A stretch of 64,000 nucleotides of DNA from CAYWCV01 sp964629885 (lineage in GTDB: Bacteria > Bacteroidota > Rhodothermia > Balneolales > CAYWCV01): assembly GCA_964629885.1 (NCBI GenBank), contig CAZVRJ010000008.1, forward strand, positions 1 to 64,000, given 5' to 3'. Of this stretch, positions 9,457 through 18,552 are shown piece after piece; positions within the stretch are counted from its first letter, which is position 1, and every line of letters starts with the position of its first letter. A program made the position numbers and the translations under genes. The notes beneath the pieces are model-generated. The model did no database searches, was not told where the DNA came from, and saw only the letters and a list, made by a program, of their open reading frames with translations.

Positions 9457-10788
9457 TTAGTGATGAATCAAAAAATGGAAGCAATTACTCCCATCGCATG
9501 CATGCGATGGGTGAATGCGCCACCGTGTCTCATATCCTGGGTGGCTAAATATAACTGCGACAACCGATCCATCCAAGGTCAGAACGTATGCTCGTGACTT
9601 GAGACGCCTCGGAACTCCCCATTCATTGAGGAGGTCGGACACCGATTTGGATCCACCGTCGATACGCAGTTTATCTCCCGTTTCAGGTGCCCTAAGTGTG
9701 TAGCTGCCCATATTTGAGCGCATCGCAAATCCAAGCCCAATTTCGGGTTTAGATTGAATGGAAATGCTCCCGCAGTCAAACCGTACAAAATCCTCCTGCA
9801 CATCGGCGGTGGTAAACCGAATGGTTGAGACATCATCGTGATGCTTTAAGTCGATCACTAGGTGCTCGTGGTCTCTGTGCCAGGCCACCAAATCGTCGAG
9901 TTCGACCATCTTTCCCGCCTGACTGTCGATCAGCGACAACACCGCTTCAGGCATCGCTTGCCGTACAGGCAAGCCTTTGCGTTCATGGATGCGATGGATG
10001 ATGGCGGTATTGAGTGGGAAATCTAGCGTCTGAAGCCACTCAACGGGGATTCTGGATGCATCTCCGAACGGCTTCAACAGTTGGTCGAGCGACATCTGGT
10101 AAATCTGCCCGAATTCACCGATTCTATCCACGTTCGACTTCCACCCAGGATAAAGTCGATCCATTTCCGGAATAAGGTCATTCCTTAGAAAATTTCGTGC
10201 GTATATGGATGTCTGATTGCTTTCGTCATCGCGCCAAACAACGCCATTTTCGTGTGCATACCCTTCGATTTCTGCTCTAGATGTGGCAACCAACGGTCGT
10301 ATAAACGGATATTCGACCGCAGGCATGGCATTCCAGTTTGAAGGTGCCGCTCCACGGAGTACCCGCATGATGAGCGTTTCGTACACGTCATCAAGGTTAT
10401 GACCCAAAAGGATAGCCTCCGATCCTGTCTCGTGCATCAACCTATGGAACTGATCTCGTCGGAATTGGCGTGCGATATCCTGAAAGTTGCCGTTTCTATC
10501 GGAAGCCGGATCCCAATGCATCACTTCACACTGCACACCAAGATGAGAACATGTTCTTTTGACGAGCTCCTCGTCTGCATTCGATGATTCGCCTCGTTTG
10601 TGGTAGTTCACATGCAACACATGAACTCGTAAACTACTTTTGCTCAGAAGATGCAAAAGTACCATGGAGTCGACACCCCCACTCACACCGACCACTACAG
10701 CGGAGTCGGGCAACAACTTGGCTTCGGAGAATAGGATCCTCCTAAAATCAGCTTGGATCAACATAGAGTCTGACTTGCTCATAGGCAT
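9457..10788 (-). CDS. tilS: tRNA(Ile)-lysidine synthase
   Basis: Cytoplasmic ATP-pyrophosphatase that modifies C34 of tRNA-Ile(CAU) to lysidine, letting it read AUA. 443 residues. N-terminal N-type PP-loop VGVSGGVDSMVLLHLL, then LHVNYHKRGESSNADEELV and LGHNLDDVYETLIMRVLRG, the usual TilS landmarks; the C-terminal half is the less conserved substrate-binding domain. Start is uncertain: Met at 10788, 10782 or 10764 are all in frame. All overlap the end of birA (stop at 10748), which suggests coupled translation; 10764 gives the shortest overlap (17 nt). No Shine-Dalgarno decides it. Confidence 0.93.
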   Translation of the reverse strand: MPMSKSDSMLIQADFRRILFSEAKLLPDSAVVVGVSGGVDSMVLLHLLSKSSLRVHVLHVNYHKRGESSNADEELVKRTCSHLGVQCEVMHWDPASDRNGNFQDIARQFRRDQFHRLMHETGSEAILLGHNLDDVYETLIMRVLRGAAPSNWNAMPAVEYPFIRPLVATSRAEIEGYAHENGVVWRDDESNQTSIYARNFLRNDLIPEMDRLYPGWKSNVDRIGEFGQIYQMSLDQLLKPFGDASRIPVEWLQTLDFPLNTAIIHRIHERKGLPVRQAMPEAVLSLIDSQAGKMVELDDLVAWHRDHEHLVIDLKHHDDVSTIRFTTADVQEDFVRFDCGSISIQSKPEIGLGFAMRSNMGSYTLRAPETGDKLRIDGGSKSVSDLLNEWGVPRRLKSRAYVLTLDGSVVAVIFSHPGYETRWRIHPSHACDGSNCFHFLIHH

Positions 10789-11539
10789 ACGTTTGCACGG
10801 AGTAATCGTCGTCCATTAGGTGTAAGTGGCCATTCACATTCACACCTAAAAGCAATCTGGGACCATCTAATTTGACGCCGTCGACATCCACCCCGACTTT
10901 CGTACCATATCCGATAAGTCTCTGATTGATCGCCTTGACCAAATTTGGATCCTTTTGCATCCAACTCTTATTCAAGATTTCAGTTTCGGTTACAATGCTC
11001 GCCAAGAGCTTTTCTCGGTCGAGTGGACGTCCCAATATCTGCGAAAGCGATGCGGCTTCAGGCAGGAATGACGGAAATGAGGACTGATTCACGTTCAGCC
11101 CAATCCCTACGATGAACCTGTCGAGATGGTTACCCATGAAAACAGCCTCGGCTAGTACTCCAGCAACCTTCTTCCCTTCGATGATGAGATCGTTGGGCCA
11201 TTTGATCTTGGTCTTGAGCTGAAATTCTCTTTCAATGACGTTTGCTACTGCGTGAATGCAGGAGAGTGTCAATATAAAGAGGCGATCTTGCGTCTCTGGA
11301 CGCAGCAGGTAGCTCCAAGTGAGGTTTGAGCATGGCTCAGAAACCCAGCTTTTCTCATATTGCCCGCGCCCTTTTATTTGACGGTCGGTCAGACATATCA
11401 ACCCATCGAGTGCCTCACCTGCTGCACCCGACTTAAGCCAGGTATTTGTTGATTCTAATTCCGGAAACACCACTATCTCCCGGCCAAAAGAGGTATTGCC
11501 CAGAAAAGTTAAATAGCGGGAGGGGTTGAAATCGTCCAT
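10748..11539 (-). CDS. birA: Biotin--[acetyl-CoA-carboxylase] ligase
   Basis: Attaches biotin to the carboxyl carrier protein of acetyl-CoA carboxylase. 263 residues, catalytic domain only: it lacks the N-terminal winged-helix repressor domain of E. coli BirA, so it should not act as a biotin-operon repressor. Motifs are LESTNTWL, the biotinyl-AMP loop KGRGQYEKSWVSE, KWPNDLII and KVAGVLAEA, with a small C-terminal SH3-like domain. First gene of birA-tilS-hpt. A TAATTTTG box lies 5 nt before the ATG, so either the transcript is nearly leaderless or that box is chance. The terminator at 11585 separates it from the gene upstream. Confidence 0.93.
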   Translation of the reverse strand: MDDFNPSRYLTFLGNTSFGREIVVFPELESTNTWLKSGAAGEALDGLICLTDRQIKGRGQYEKSWVSEPCSNLTWSYLLRPETQDRLFILTLSCIHAVANVIEREFQLKTKIKWPNDLIIEGKKVAGVLAEAVFMGNHLDRFIVGIGLNVNQSSFPSFLPEAASLSQILGRPLDREKLLASIVTETEILNKSWMQKDPNLVKAINQRLIGYGTKVGVDVDGVKLDGPRLLLGVNVNGHLHLMDDDYSVQTYAYEQVRLYVDPS

Positions 11540-11584
11540 AGGTCAAAATTAGGCTATTCAAGACAACATCCCATAGTCGCAAAA

Positions 11585-11620
11585 TAAAAAAAGCCCCGAA
11601 CGAATGAATCGCCCGGGGCC
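11585..11620 (-). terminator. Intrinsic terminator of glycogen-binding-domain gene
   Basis: Minus strand: CGGGGC type stem (arms 11614-11619 and 11593-11598) followed by a T-run at 11592 downwards. It lies 20 nt after the stop of the 98-residue gene. Confidence 0.82.
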
Positions 11621-11640
11621 TAAACTGAAAAATAGTGCGA

Positions 11641-11937
11641 TCAGTCGACTTTTATGAGGGAATCTTCAGTTCCGAAATCATTCGCAACAAAACCGTCAGC
11701 CTGGTCGTCGTTTTCCCAGGTTTGTTCGTCGATGAAGTAGCGAAAACGGTACTCGCTGCCTGGAGTCATGCGTATTGTAGTGAGCCATTGGTCATTCTTC
11801 AGCTCAAGCTTGTTCGCATTGGTGTCCCAGTTGTTAAAATCGCCTGCGAGCGACACAGAATTTGTGGCTTTATCGGCCGGTAATGCAAAGGTCACTTTGC
11901 ATACTGTGCGCTTAGGTGTGAAGTCTTTCGTAATCAT
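11641..11937 (-). CDS. Small glycogen-binding-domain (CBM48/AMPK-beta-like) protein
   Basis: 98 residues that consist of almost nothing but one early-set carbohydrate-binding fold. VSLAGDFNNWD (about residues 28-38) and YRFRYFIDEQTWENDDQAD (about 62-80) are the classic isoamylase-N/CBM48 landmarks. In AMPK-beta and glycogen-branching enzymes this fold binds alpha-glucan; here it stands alone with no catalytic partner. No signal peptide is seen, so it is cytosolic. It has its own terminator and a clean TATATTTG box 60 nt upstream. A conserved AAGCGCTT palindrome lies about 150 nt upstream, between this gene and ptsI. Confidence 0.88.
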   Translation of the reverse strand: MITKDFTPKRTVCKVTFALPADKATNSVSLAGDFNNWDTNANKLELKNDQWLTTIRMTPGSEYRFRYFIDEQTWENDDQADGFVANDFGTEDSLIKVD

Positions 11938-11996
11938 TATAATGCCTGAATGTGTTGTTGATTGAAACAGGTAGCAGTTAGCACACTAGCCTTGGT

Positions 11997-12004
11997 CAAA
12001 TATA
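11997..12004 (-). promoter_or_regulatory. TATATTTG promoter box
   Basis: Perfect match to TAnnTTTG on the minus strand, 60 nt upstream of the small carbohydrate-binding gene, in AT-rich DNA. Confidence 0.45.
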
Positions 12005-12090
12005 AGGAAATTTTATTTTTTAATAAATAAACGTAATGACCTTTAATATTAAATTAATTTTTGCTTAATACTGAAATATTTTAATATATA

Positions 12091-12098
12091 AAGCGCTT
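12091..12098. promoter_or_regulatory. AAGCGCTT palindrome, LacI-family operator-like
   Basis: AAGCGCTT in the context ATAAAGCGCTTCCA, similar to the TGNAANCGNTTNCA operators of LacI/GalR regulators. It sits in the 279-nt AT-rich gap 11938-12216 that lies between ptsI (downstream end) and the glycogen-binding gene, which it could control. Similar palindromes are at 29020 and 29243. The rest of the gap shows no ORF. Confidence 0.35.
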
Positions 12099-12216
12099 CC
12101 ATAAACTTTTCTTCACTATACAAGGGTTCGACTACCTTAATTAATTTAGCATCACACATATCTGACTATTAATAACTTATGCCCCATTCTAGCACAAACA
12201 GCAACAAATAGTATCG

Positions 12217-13962
12217 TCAAATACCTTTTGGTGCCAATTCTGATTGCCATTGTTCCGAAATGCGTTCTCTTGCTTCCCTAGTGCTTGCCGACAGCATATC
12301 GGACAGCAAGCCTTCAAAGTCGCTCATCTTGAAGCGTCTAATTACCCTACGGATGTTAGGGATTGACCTCATCGACATACTGAGCTCCGTAACCCCCATG
12401 CCGATAAGGCAAGCTGCTGCAACGGGCTGCGAAGCCATCTCGCCGCAAACGGAAACCGGAATTCCCGCTTCTGAACCAGCATCTACAATCCAGCGGATGG
12501 CCTGAAGTACCGATGGGTGCACGCTTTCGTACAGGTCTGAAACGAGTGGATTGCCACGGTCGACAGCCAACACATACTGTGTGAGGTCGTTGGTGCCAAT
12601 GCTAAAAAAATCGGCGTGTTTTGCAAGGGTGCGGGCGGCAATCGCAGCTGAGGGCACTTCAATCATCATGCCGATTCGAATGCCTCTGTCGTACCTAAGG
12701 TTTTGTCGGTCGAAATGTTCCATGCGTTCATCGAGAATTCGCCGAAAAACGAGCCATTCGTCGAGCACACTCACCATCGGAAGCATCAGCCGCAATCTGC
12801 CTGGGAACTCGGCCGAAACTTGCAGCATAGCATCAAGTTGAGACTCAAGAATCGATGGTCGGTCGAGCAATAAACGCGCTCCCCTCCATCCGAGATGGGG
12901 ATTAGATTCACCCGAATCCCTATCAGTGAGCTTATCGCCGCCGATGTCGAGTAAGCGGAATGTGACACCACTAGAGCCAGACACAGTTGCCATAGCTTTA
13001 TAGTATTCCATCTGCGATTGAACCAATGCCGATGCCCCGATGGCCATCAACATAGACTCCGTCCTCACCAACCCAATACCCTGCGGCTTAAAGGTCTCCA
13101 TCAACTCCAACTCAGACTCAAATTCCACATTCGCCCTCACATGAATGGGTTTTCCACACACTGTGGATGCGGGCAACAAATCGGCTTCTGTAATCTTGCC
13201 TGCCATTTCCAAATGGGAGGCTTGTTTCTTGAGCTTGGCAACCAGCTTGGTCGAGGGCTTGAGGTAAAGCTTACGATTGTCGGCGTCGATAAGAATCGGG
13301 TCGCCGGTTAAAACATGCTTCGTGAGCTCTTTCACGCCTGCCACGAATGGTATGTTCATCGATGATGCGATGATGGTGACATGCGAGGTTGCCCCACCCT
13401 TAGCGGTAGCTGCACCTTGGATGTACGGCGCGTACTCGAGTAGCTCGGTCGGCGAAATTTCATTAGCAATGAGGATGTTGCCACCAAAGTCTACAGGTGA
13501 AGAAACAAAATGCAGATGTCGGTAGATGCGGTCGCGCAGATCGCGAAGGTCGGCCGTACGCTCCATCATATAGGCGCTGCCAGTCTCCTCTATTCGGCTT
13601 ATATAGTGCCGGAACACAATTTCTATCGCATGTTCGGCGGTCTTCGACTCATCCGAAATAGCCCTGTGCAGCTCATTGTTCAACTCTGGATCGTTTAATA
13701 TTTCGAGCTGGGTATGAATGATGTTCTTGACATCACTACCTCCGAGTCGCTGTGCTGTAATCAGTAGTGCGGAGAGCTCAGCCGTTGCCTTCTCCTTACT
13801 TTGATTGAATCGGATGAGCTCGGCCTGCGGGTCTTCGCAATACATGCGACCCGAGGCGGTACTTGGGATATCCTCGCCTAATACAAGGGCCGTCCCGATC
13901 ACAATGCCGCCGGTACCGGCCTTCCCCTCGAGTATTGCAGGAATTATGGGTGAGCTGTGCAT
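12217..13962 (-). CDS. ptsI: Phosphoenolpyruvate--protein phosphotransferase (PTS enzyme I)
   Basis: Takes phosphate from PEP and passes it to HPr. 581 residues, standard length. Visible are the swivelling-domain active site GGATSHVTIIA with His194, the C-terminal PEP-binding barrel with RTESMLMA, the metal site region LRLMLPMVS, FFSIGTNDLTQYVLAVDR, and SVCGEMAS with the catalytic Cys. It begins 12 nt after ptsH and is clearly in one operon with it. No sugar EII component is present anywhere in the window. In related bacteria EI/HPr without EII usually serve regulation or an unlinked EIIA, but that is inference. Confidence 0.95.
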   Translation of the reverse strand: MHSSPIIPAILEGKAGTGGIVIGTALVLGEDIPSTASGRMYCEDPQAELIRFNQSKEKATAELSALLITAQRLGGSDVKNIIHTQLEILNDPELNNELHRAISDESKTAEHAIEIVFRHYISRIEETGSAYMMERTADLRDLRDRIYRHLHFVSSPVDFGGNILIANEISPTELLEYAPYIQGAATAKGGATSHVTIIASSMNIPFVAGVKELTKHVLTGDPILIDADNRKLYLKPSTKLVAKLKKQASHLEMAGKITEADLLPASTVCGKPIHVRANVEFESELELMETFKPQGIGLVRTESMLMAIGASALVQSQMEYYKAMATVSGSSGVTFRLLDIGGDKLTDRDSGESNPHLGWRGARLLLDRPSILESQLDAMLQVSAEFPGRLRLMLPMVSVLDEWLVFRRILDERMEHFDRQNLRYDRGIRIGMMIEVPSAAIAARTLAKHADFFSIGTNDLTQYVLAVDRGNPLVSDLYESVHPSVLQAIRWIVDAGSEAGIPVSVCGEMASQPVAAACLIGMGVTELSMSMRSIPNIRRVIRRFKMSDFEGLLSDMLSASTREARERISEQWQSELAPKGI

Positions 13963-13974
13963 GGCTCAGTAAGC

Positions 13975-14241
13975 TCAGACGTCATTGAAACCCAGGCTGA
14001 AAAGATCCATGATGGCATTACATGCGTCGTTTTCATCTGGACCGTTAAACTCCAGCTCAAGTTCGGCTCCTTGTTCGGCCGCAAGCGTCATTACTCCCAA
14101 AATGCTCTTACCATTAACTTTATAGCCGTACATGTGTATGAAGAAGTCCGATTTGAACTTTGATGCCAGCTGCACCAACTGAGCCGCAGGCCTGGCGTGG
14201 AGCCCGGCAGGATTATGCACTACTGCGGTTTTTCGGATCAT
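13975..14241 (-). CDS. ptsH: Phosphocarrier protein HPr
   Basis: 88 residues. Active-site His15 lies in NPAGLHARPA. The regulatory serine Ser46 in NGKSILGVMTLAAEQG is also kept, so it could be a target of HPr kinase/phosphorylase, although no hprK is in the window. First gene of the ptsH-ptsI operon, divergent from gatC. The start ATG gives the usual short lead before His15. Confidence 0.95.
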   Translation of the reverse strand: MIRKTAVVHNPAGLHARPAAQLVQLASKFKSDFFIHMYGYKVNGKSILGVMTLAAEQGAELELEFNGPDENDACNAIMDLFSLGFNDV

Positions 14242-14375
14242 TCGCGTGGAATTATACTAATATTCTGTGCTGTTATTTCATAAGTAAAATAGCGTACATC
14301 TGATTCAAATCAAGAGAGTAGACATTCATTTTTGTAACCATTTTGTTGCTGCCCGGATAAAAGCCCGGATTTTGT

Positions 14376-14383
14376 TAACTTTG
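14376..14383 (+). promoter_or_regulatory. TAACTTTG promoter box of gatC
   Basis: Exact TAnnTTTG box, 35 nt before the gatC ATG, in the 176-nt divergent gap between ptsH and gatC. A short direct repeat GCCCGGAT (14351 and 14363) lies just upstream of it. No clear -33 box. Confidence 0.42.
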
Positions 14384-14417
14384 ACGTTCTGTAAGCACTA
14401 ACACAATTCTATTTTTT

Positions 14418-14705
14418 ATGTCGGTCACAAAAGAAGATGTGGCGTACATCGCCAACCTTGCTCGCCTCCAACCCGATGAGGCCCAGACAGAAACCTTGAT
14501 GCGCGACATGAATCGCATCTTAAGCTACATGGAGCAGCTCAATAAAGTCGACACATCCGAAGTGGCGCCGCTCGACCACGTCATTGAAATTCCTCCCGAT
14601 TATCGTAAAGATGTCGCACTTCCACCTCTCGACCACGACAAGGCACTGTCGAATGCACCCGATGCCGACAGCGACTACTTCCGTGTACCAAAGGTAATCG
14701 AGTAA
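14418..14705 (+). CDS. gatC: Asp/Glu-tRNA amidotransferase subunit C
   Basis: 95-residue small subunit of the GatCAB complex, which converts Glu-tRNA(Gln) and Asp-tRNA(Asn) to the amidated forms. Conserved features are VTKEDVAYIANLARL at the N-terminus, the middle QLNKVDTSEVAPLDHV, and the C-terminal DYFRVPKVIE. gatA and gatB are not adjacent. The stop is 5 nt before the ATG of the YfhO-like gene, so the two are probably co-transcribed. Confidence 0.95.
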   Translation: MSVTKEDVAYIANLARLQPDEAQTETLMRDMNRILSYMEQLNKVDTSEVAPLDHVIEIPPDYRKDVALPPLDHDKALSNAPDADSDYFRVPKVIE

Positions 14706-14710
14706 TACGT

Positions 14711-17236
14711 ATGTCAAGAGCAAGAACAAGTGCAAGTGCCAGAGCAACTGCAAGTGGAACTGTAGGCAACTCGGCCGAGAAACGACCCCTTTTTGATCCC
14801 TGGGAAAATATCCCCGATGTGGCCAAACACGCAGTCTGCTTGGTTGTGCTGATATTGCTTCCGACATTCTTGTTTCCTGATGTTTTTTGGGGAGACAGCC
14901 GGTTTGTCGCCCACGACACCATACAGTGGCGCGCTTCTGCCGAATCCATTATTGCCGAGCGCAATGCAACTGGCGAAGAGCCCCTATGGGCTGCCAATCA
15001 GTTTTCGGGTATGCCCGCTTACTTGGTGTCCTACAAGAAAAGCGTGCCCAACATCGACAACATCTTGACAATACCCGAGACGCTCTACCCTGCCAGCTTC
15101 TTTTGGATACTGATTATCGGGATGTACCTCTTTTTGATAAGGCTGGGATTTAGGCCGGCCTCATCGTTGCTTGGTGCAATTCTAGCTGGCTTTTCTACGT
15201 ATTTACCCATCATTGTTGGAGCGGGGCACAACTCGAAGTTTGTGGCTCTCAGCTTTATCCCCTGGGTTATGCTTGGATATGCCATGTTGCGCGACCAGGA
15301 TCGCAACAAATGGCTGGCCGCATTTGTGTTTACCGGGGCTTTCATTCTGCAACTCAGGGCAGGACATCCACAGATCACCTATTATTTTATGTGGCTTTTG
15401 GGGATCTGGTTCCTTTACGATGCTTTCAAAGCTTGGAAGGATGGAAACCTGAAGCCATTTGCCGGCGTGGCTATGCTCGTCGTTTTGTCTGGTGTTGTTA
15501 CCTTGATCGCCAACGCCCAGCCCTATTGGAGCATCTACGAATATTCGCCCTTCAGCATCCGCGGCGGCGGTGGGGCTGACTCGCCCGGCGGCGCAGGCCT
15601 CGATATGGAGTACGCATTCAGATGGTCGCAAGGTTGGGGCGAATTGATCACCTTGTTGATTCCGAATGCCTTTGGTGGATCGGCCGCCTACTGGGGGCCC
15701 AAATCTGGCACGAGTGGGCCACACTACTACGGCGCCATCACCATGGTCTTTTTGTTAATCGGGCTATGGAAATCCGATTTCAAGCTCAAGTGGGTATTCT
15801 TTGGCGCCGGAGCCATCACCATGTTGTTCTCTTTGGGTGAGAATTTCATGGCCTTGAACACCTTCATGTTCAACTACTTCCCACTTTTCAACAAGTTCCG
15901 AGCCCCTGAAACCTGGCTTGTGGTCGCAGGATTCTGCTTCCCTGTTGTGGCCGTTGCAGGTATTGAGTACTTGGCGAAAAAATCTGGGGAGTTAAAGAAG
16001 TCAGACTGGTTACCAGCGATGATTCCGGTCGCAGTAATTGCCATTGTGGCTGCTTTGGGAAGTGGAACCGTGCTCTCATTCGAAAAGCCAGGTCAGGCAG
16101 AACAGTTTATTGAACAACTTGCTTCAGCCAACCAACTGAGCCCAAGCGACCCCAGAGTACAGCAGCAGGTGAACGATTTTATTGAGACGAATCTCAAACC
16201 TGAACGCAAAGCCCTTGCGGAGAGAGATGGTTTACGGTTTTTGATTATCGTGACCCTTTCGATTGCCGTGTTGATAGGCTTGGCTTTCAGAAAGCTTAGT
16301 GCGGGTCCAGCAACATTGATCCTCGTGCTCATTGCCGGATATGATGTACTCACAGTGGGCCAGCGTTACGCCAACGAAAACAGCATGGCGCCAAAAGATT
16401 TTGATGCCCAGCGAACTATTGAGCAGACACGACGTCCACTCGACACCTGGCTGGCCGAAAATGTTAAAACTGCCGAGCCCTGGTCTTACCGCGTTTTCCC
16501 ATTGAGCGATAACCCATTCAATAACGCACTGCCTTCCTATTTTTATCCATCGTTGGGTGGTTATAGCGGTGCACGCATGGCCATGTACGACGACATTATG
16601 TCGCGATCGATTTTCGTCGGCGATTTTGGTCTGAACATTGGGCTGATGAATATGCTCAACACCAAATACATCACCTATGGGGCCGAGCTGGAGCTACCGG
16701 GTTTTGATCCAGTGCATGAAGTTGATGGAGTTGTAGTTTACGAAAACACATACGTACTCCCTAAAGCGTGGTTTGTGGATCGAGCAGACGTAGTGTTGAG
16801 TAAAGAGAACGCATTGGCACGCATCAATCAGTTTACATTCGATCCATCGCGTGAAGCGGTTGTCGAATATGATCGCCTTCTGCCAAACCTTACTGCCGAT
16901 AGTACCGCCAGTGCAACCGTGACCTCGTACTCTGCTCGGCAGATCGACGTACAAGTAAGCCGCACCTCAGGAAGCGGATTGTTGGTGTTGGGTGAACTTT
17001 ACTACCCAAGAGGCTGGACCGCCACTGTCGACGGCGAACCAACCGAAATCTTAAAGACCAATTTTGCGATTCGTGGTGTGGTAGTTCCAGAGGGATCTCA
17101 TATGGTATCGTTCACATTTGAGCCAAGTTCGCATTCATCAGGTACGACAATTGCCTGGGTTGGCCACCTTGCTTGGCTGCTGATGGGCGGCATTGCCCTC
17201 ATGTTCCACCTGCGGAATCCCCGCAAGCCCGAGTGA
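14711..17236 (+). CDS. YfhO-family multi-spanning membrane protein
   Basis: 841 residues with about a dozen hydrophobic helices in the first 530 residues, followed by a soluble domain of YfhO type (ending FTFEPSSHSSGTTIAWVGHLAWLL). YfhO proteins are GT-C-fold membrane proteins linked to lipoteichoic acid or other surface-glycan glycosylation; early motifs HDTIQWRASAESI and GAGHNSKFVALSFIPW match the group. The first about 17 residues (R/S/T alternating with A/T/G) are encoded by hexamer repeat array B, with no other Met before residue 95. The ATG is 5 nt after gatC stop. It heads a glycan-related cluster running to 24736. Confidence 0.88.
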   Translation: MSRARTSASARATASGTVGNSAEKRPLFDPWENIPDVAKHAVCLVVLILLPTFLFPDVFWGDSRFVAHDTIQWRASAESIIAERNATGEEPLWAANQFSGMPAYLVSYKKSVPNIDNILTIPETLYPASFFWILIIGMYLFLIRLGFRPASSLLGAILAGFSTYLPIIVGAGHNSKFVALSFIPWVMLGYAMLRDQDRNKWLAAFVFTGAFILQLRAGHPQITYYFMWLLGIWFLYDAFKAWKDGNLKPFAGVAMLVVLSGVVTLIANAQPYWSIYEYSPFSIRGGGGADSPGGAGLDMEYAFRWSQGWGELITLLIPNAFGGSAAYWGPKSGTSGPHYYGAITMVFLLIGLWKSDFKLKWVFFGAGAITMLFSLGENFMALNTFMFNYFPLFNKFRAPETWLVVAGFCFPVVAVAGIEYLAKKSGELKKSDWLPAMIPVAVIAIVAALGSGTVLSFEKPGQAEQFIEQLASANQLSPSDPRVQQQVNDFIETNLKPERKALAERDGLRFLIIVTLSIAVLIGLAFRKLSAGPATLILVLIAGYDVLTVGQRYANENSMAPKDFDAQRTIEQTRRPLDTWLAENVKTAEPWSYRVFPLSDNPFNNALPSYFYPSLGGYSGARMAMYDDIMSRSIFVGDFGLNIGLMNMLNTKYITYGAELELPGFDPVHEVDGVVVYENTYVLPKAWFVDRADVVLSKENALARINQFTFDPSREAVVEYDRLLPNLTADSTASATVTSYSARQIDVQVSRTSGSGLLVLGELYYPRGWTATVDGEPTEILKTNFAIRGVVVPEGSHMVSFTFEPSSHSSGTTIAWVGHLAWLLMGGIALMFHLRNPRKPE
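14716..14763. repeat. Hexamer repeat array B inside the YfhO-like N-terminus
   Basis: Eight degenerate hexamers: AAGAGC, AAGAAC, AAGTGC twice, CAGAGC, AACTGC, AAGTGG, AACTGT. In frame, each unit encodes one dipeptide (Arg/Ser/Thr plus Ala/Thr/Gly). Confidence 0.85.
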
Positions 17237-17253
17237 CTGGCACTCGCCCGGCT

Positions 17254-18552
17254 ATGTCTAGGAAAGTGCTCATCATCACCTATTACTGGCCTCCTGGGGG
17301 TGGATCTGGCGTTCAGCGGTGGCTTAAATTCAGCAAATATCTCAGAGAATTCGGCTGGGAGCCCATAATTTACACACCCGACAACCCAGAAATGGCCGCT
17401 GTCGATACCAGCCTCGACAAAGATATTCCAAGTGGCATCACGGTACTGAAGACGCCGATCTTCGAGCCCTACGGTTTCTACAAAGTTCTCACGCGTAGAA
17501 AAGAACCGCTCGGGGCTGGGTTTGTAACCGAGTCGGGGAAAGTGGGCACCCTCGAGTTGATGTCGCGTTGGATAAGGGGAAACTTCTTCATCCCCGACGC
17601 ACGCAAGTTTTGGATTCGCCCATCCGTCAAATTCTTGACCAATTGGCTAAAGAGTAACCCAGTCGATGCCATCGTCAGCACTGGACCACCACACTCCATG
17701 CATCTCATTGCTAGGGAAGTAAAGAAGCATACCGGCTTGCCTTGGTTGGCCGATTTTCGTGATCCTTGGACAAACATCGATTTTTATGATGAACTCAGGC
17801 TGAGCCGTCCAGCCGATCGCAAGCACCATGAGCTGGAGGCATCGGTCGTTAAAGGTGCCGATCGGGTGACCGTGGTCAGTCCTACCATGGAGCGGGAATT
17901 TCGCGAAGATCACCTTAGAGACATACTGACATTGACCAACGGATTCGACGAAGACGATATCTCTGTCGATAACGTCTTGCCCGTAGACGACGAGCGTTTC
18001 GGCATTGCCCACATAGGGACAATGAATCCAAGTCGTAACCCAGTTGGACTATGGACGGCGATTTCTGAACTGATCACTAACGATGAGTCGTTGTTGTCGA
18101 GCATCAACCTACGCTTGATTGGCAGGGTCGATCACTCCATAAAAACAGCAGTTCATCAATCTGGGCTTCAGTCGATAACCGATTATATTGAATACGTGCC
18201 ACACGACCAAGTTGTTGCATGGCAACAGGGTGCCTCCGTTTTGTTGCTTTTGCTGAACCAATCGAAAAACGCTCACGGTATTCTTCCCGGCAAGTTCTTC
18301 GAGTATCTGGCCACTGGAAGGCCGATACTTTGCCTTGGTCCGACAGACAGCGATGCGGCATCCATCTTAAAAGAAACCTCATCAGGAGTGTGCCTCGATT
18401 ACGACGACGTATCGGGAATCAAGTCGTGGATTCTAGACCAACTGGCAAATCAACCAGTCGAGTCGGTTAAATCGGAGAATATCGGTCGCTTTACCCGCCG
18501 ATCACTTACGGCCAGTCTTGCCGGAATCCTGGATGATATGATCAAGCAATGA
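17254..18552 (+). CDS. Glycosyltransferase, GT4-like
   Basis: 432 residues, GT-B fold. The N-terminal KVLIITYYWPPGGGSGVQRW loop is the acceptor-side glycine-rich segment of Bacteroidota GT4 enzymes. The middle VDAIVSTGPPHSMHLIA and PWLADFRDPWTN are typical. The C-terminal donor-side region has GTMN, LGTMNPSRNPVGLW-like turns and GILPGKFFEYLATGRPILCLGP with the conserved E. The Met at 17254 is chosen because the conserved region starts there; the open frame upstream overlaps the YfhO gene. 17 nt separate it from that gene. Its last 51 nt overlap the 3' end of the convergent glycosyltransferase on the other strand. Confidence 0.9.
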   Translation: MSRKVLIITYYWPPGGGSGVQRWLKFSKYLREFGWEPIIYTPDNPEMAAVDTSLDKDIPSGITVLKTPIFEPYGFYKVLTRRKEPLGAGFVTESGKVGTLELMSRWIRGNFFIPDARKFWIRPSVKFLTNWLKSNPVDAIVSTGPPHSMHLIAREVKKHTGLPWLADFRDPWTNIDFYDELRLSRPADRKHHELEASVVKGADRVTVVSPTMEREFREDHLRDILTLTNGFDEDDISVDNVLPVDDERFGIAHIGTMNPSRNPVGLWTAISELITNDESLLSSINLRLIGRVDHSIKTAVHQSGLQSITDYIEYVPHDQVVAWQQGASVLLLLLNQSKNAHGILPGKFFEYLATGRPILCLGPTDSDAASILKETSSGVCLDYDDVSGIKSWILDQLANQPVESVKSENIGRFTRRSLTASLAGILDDMIKQ

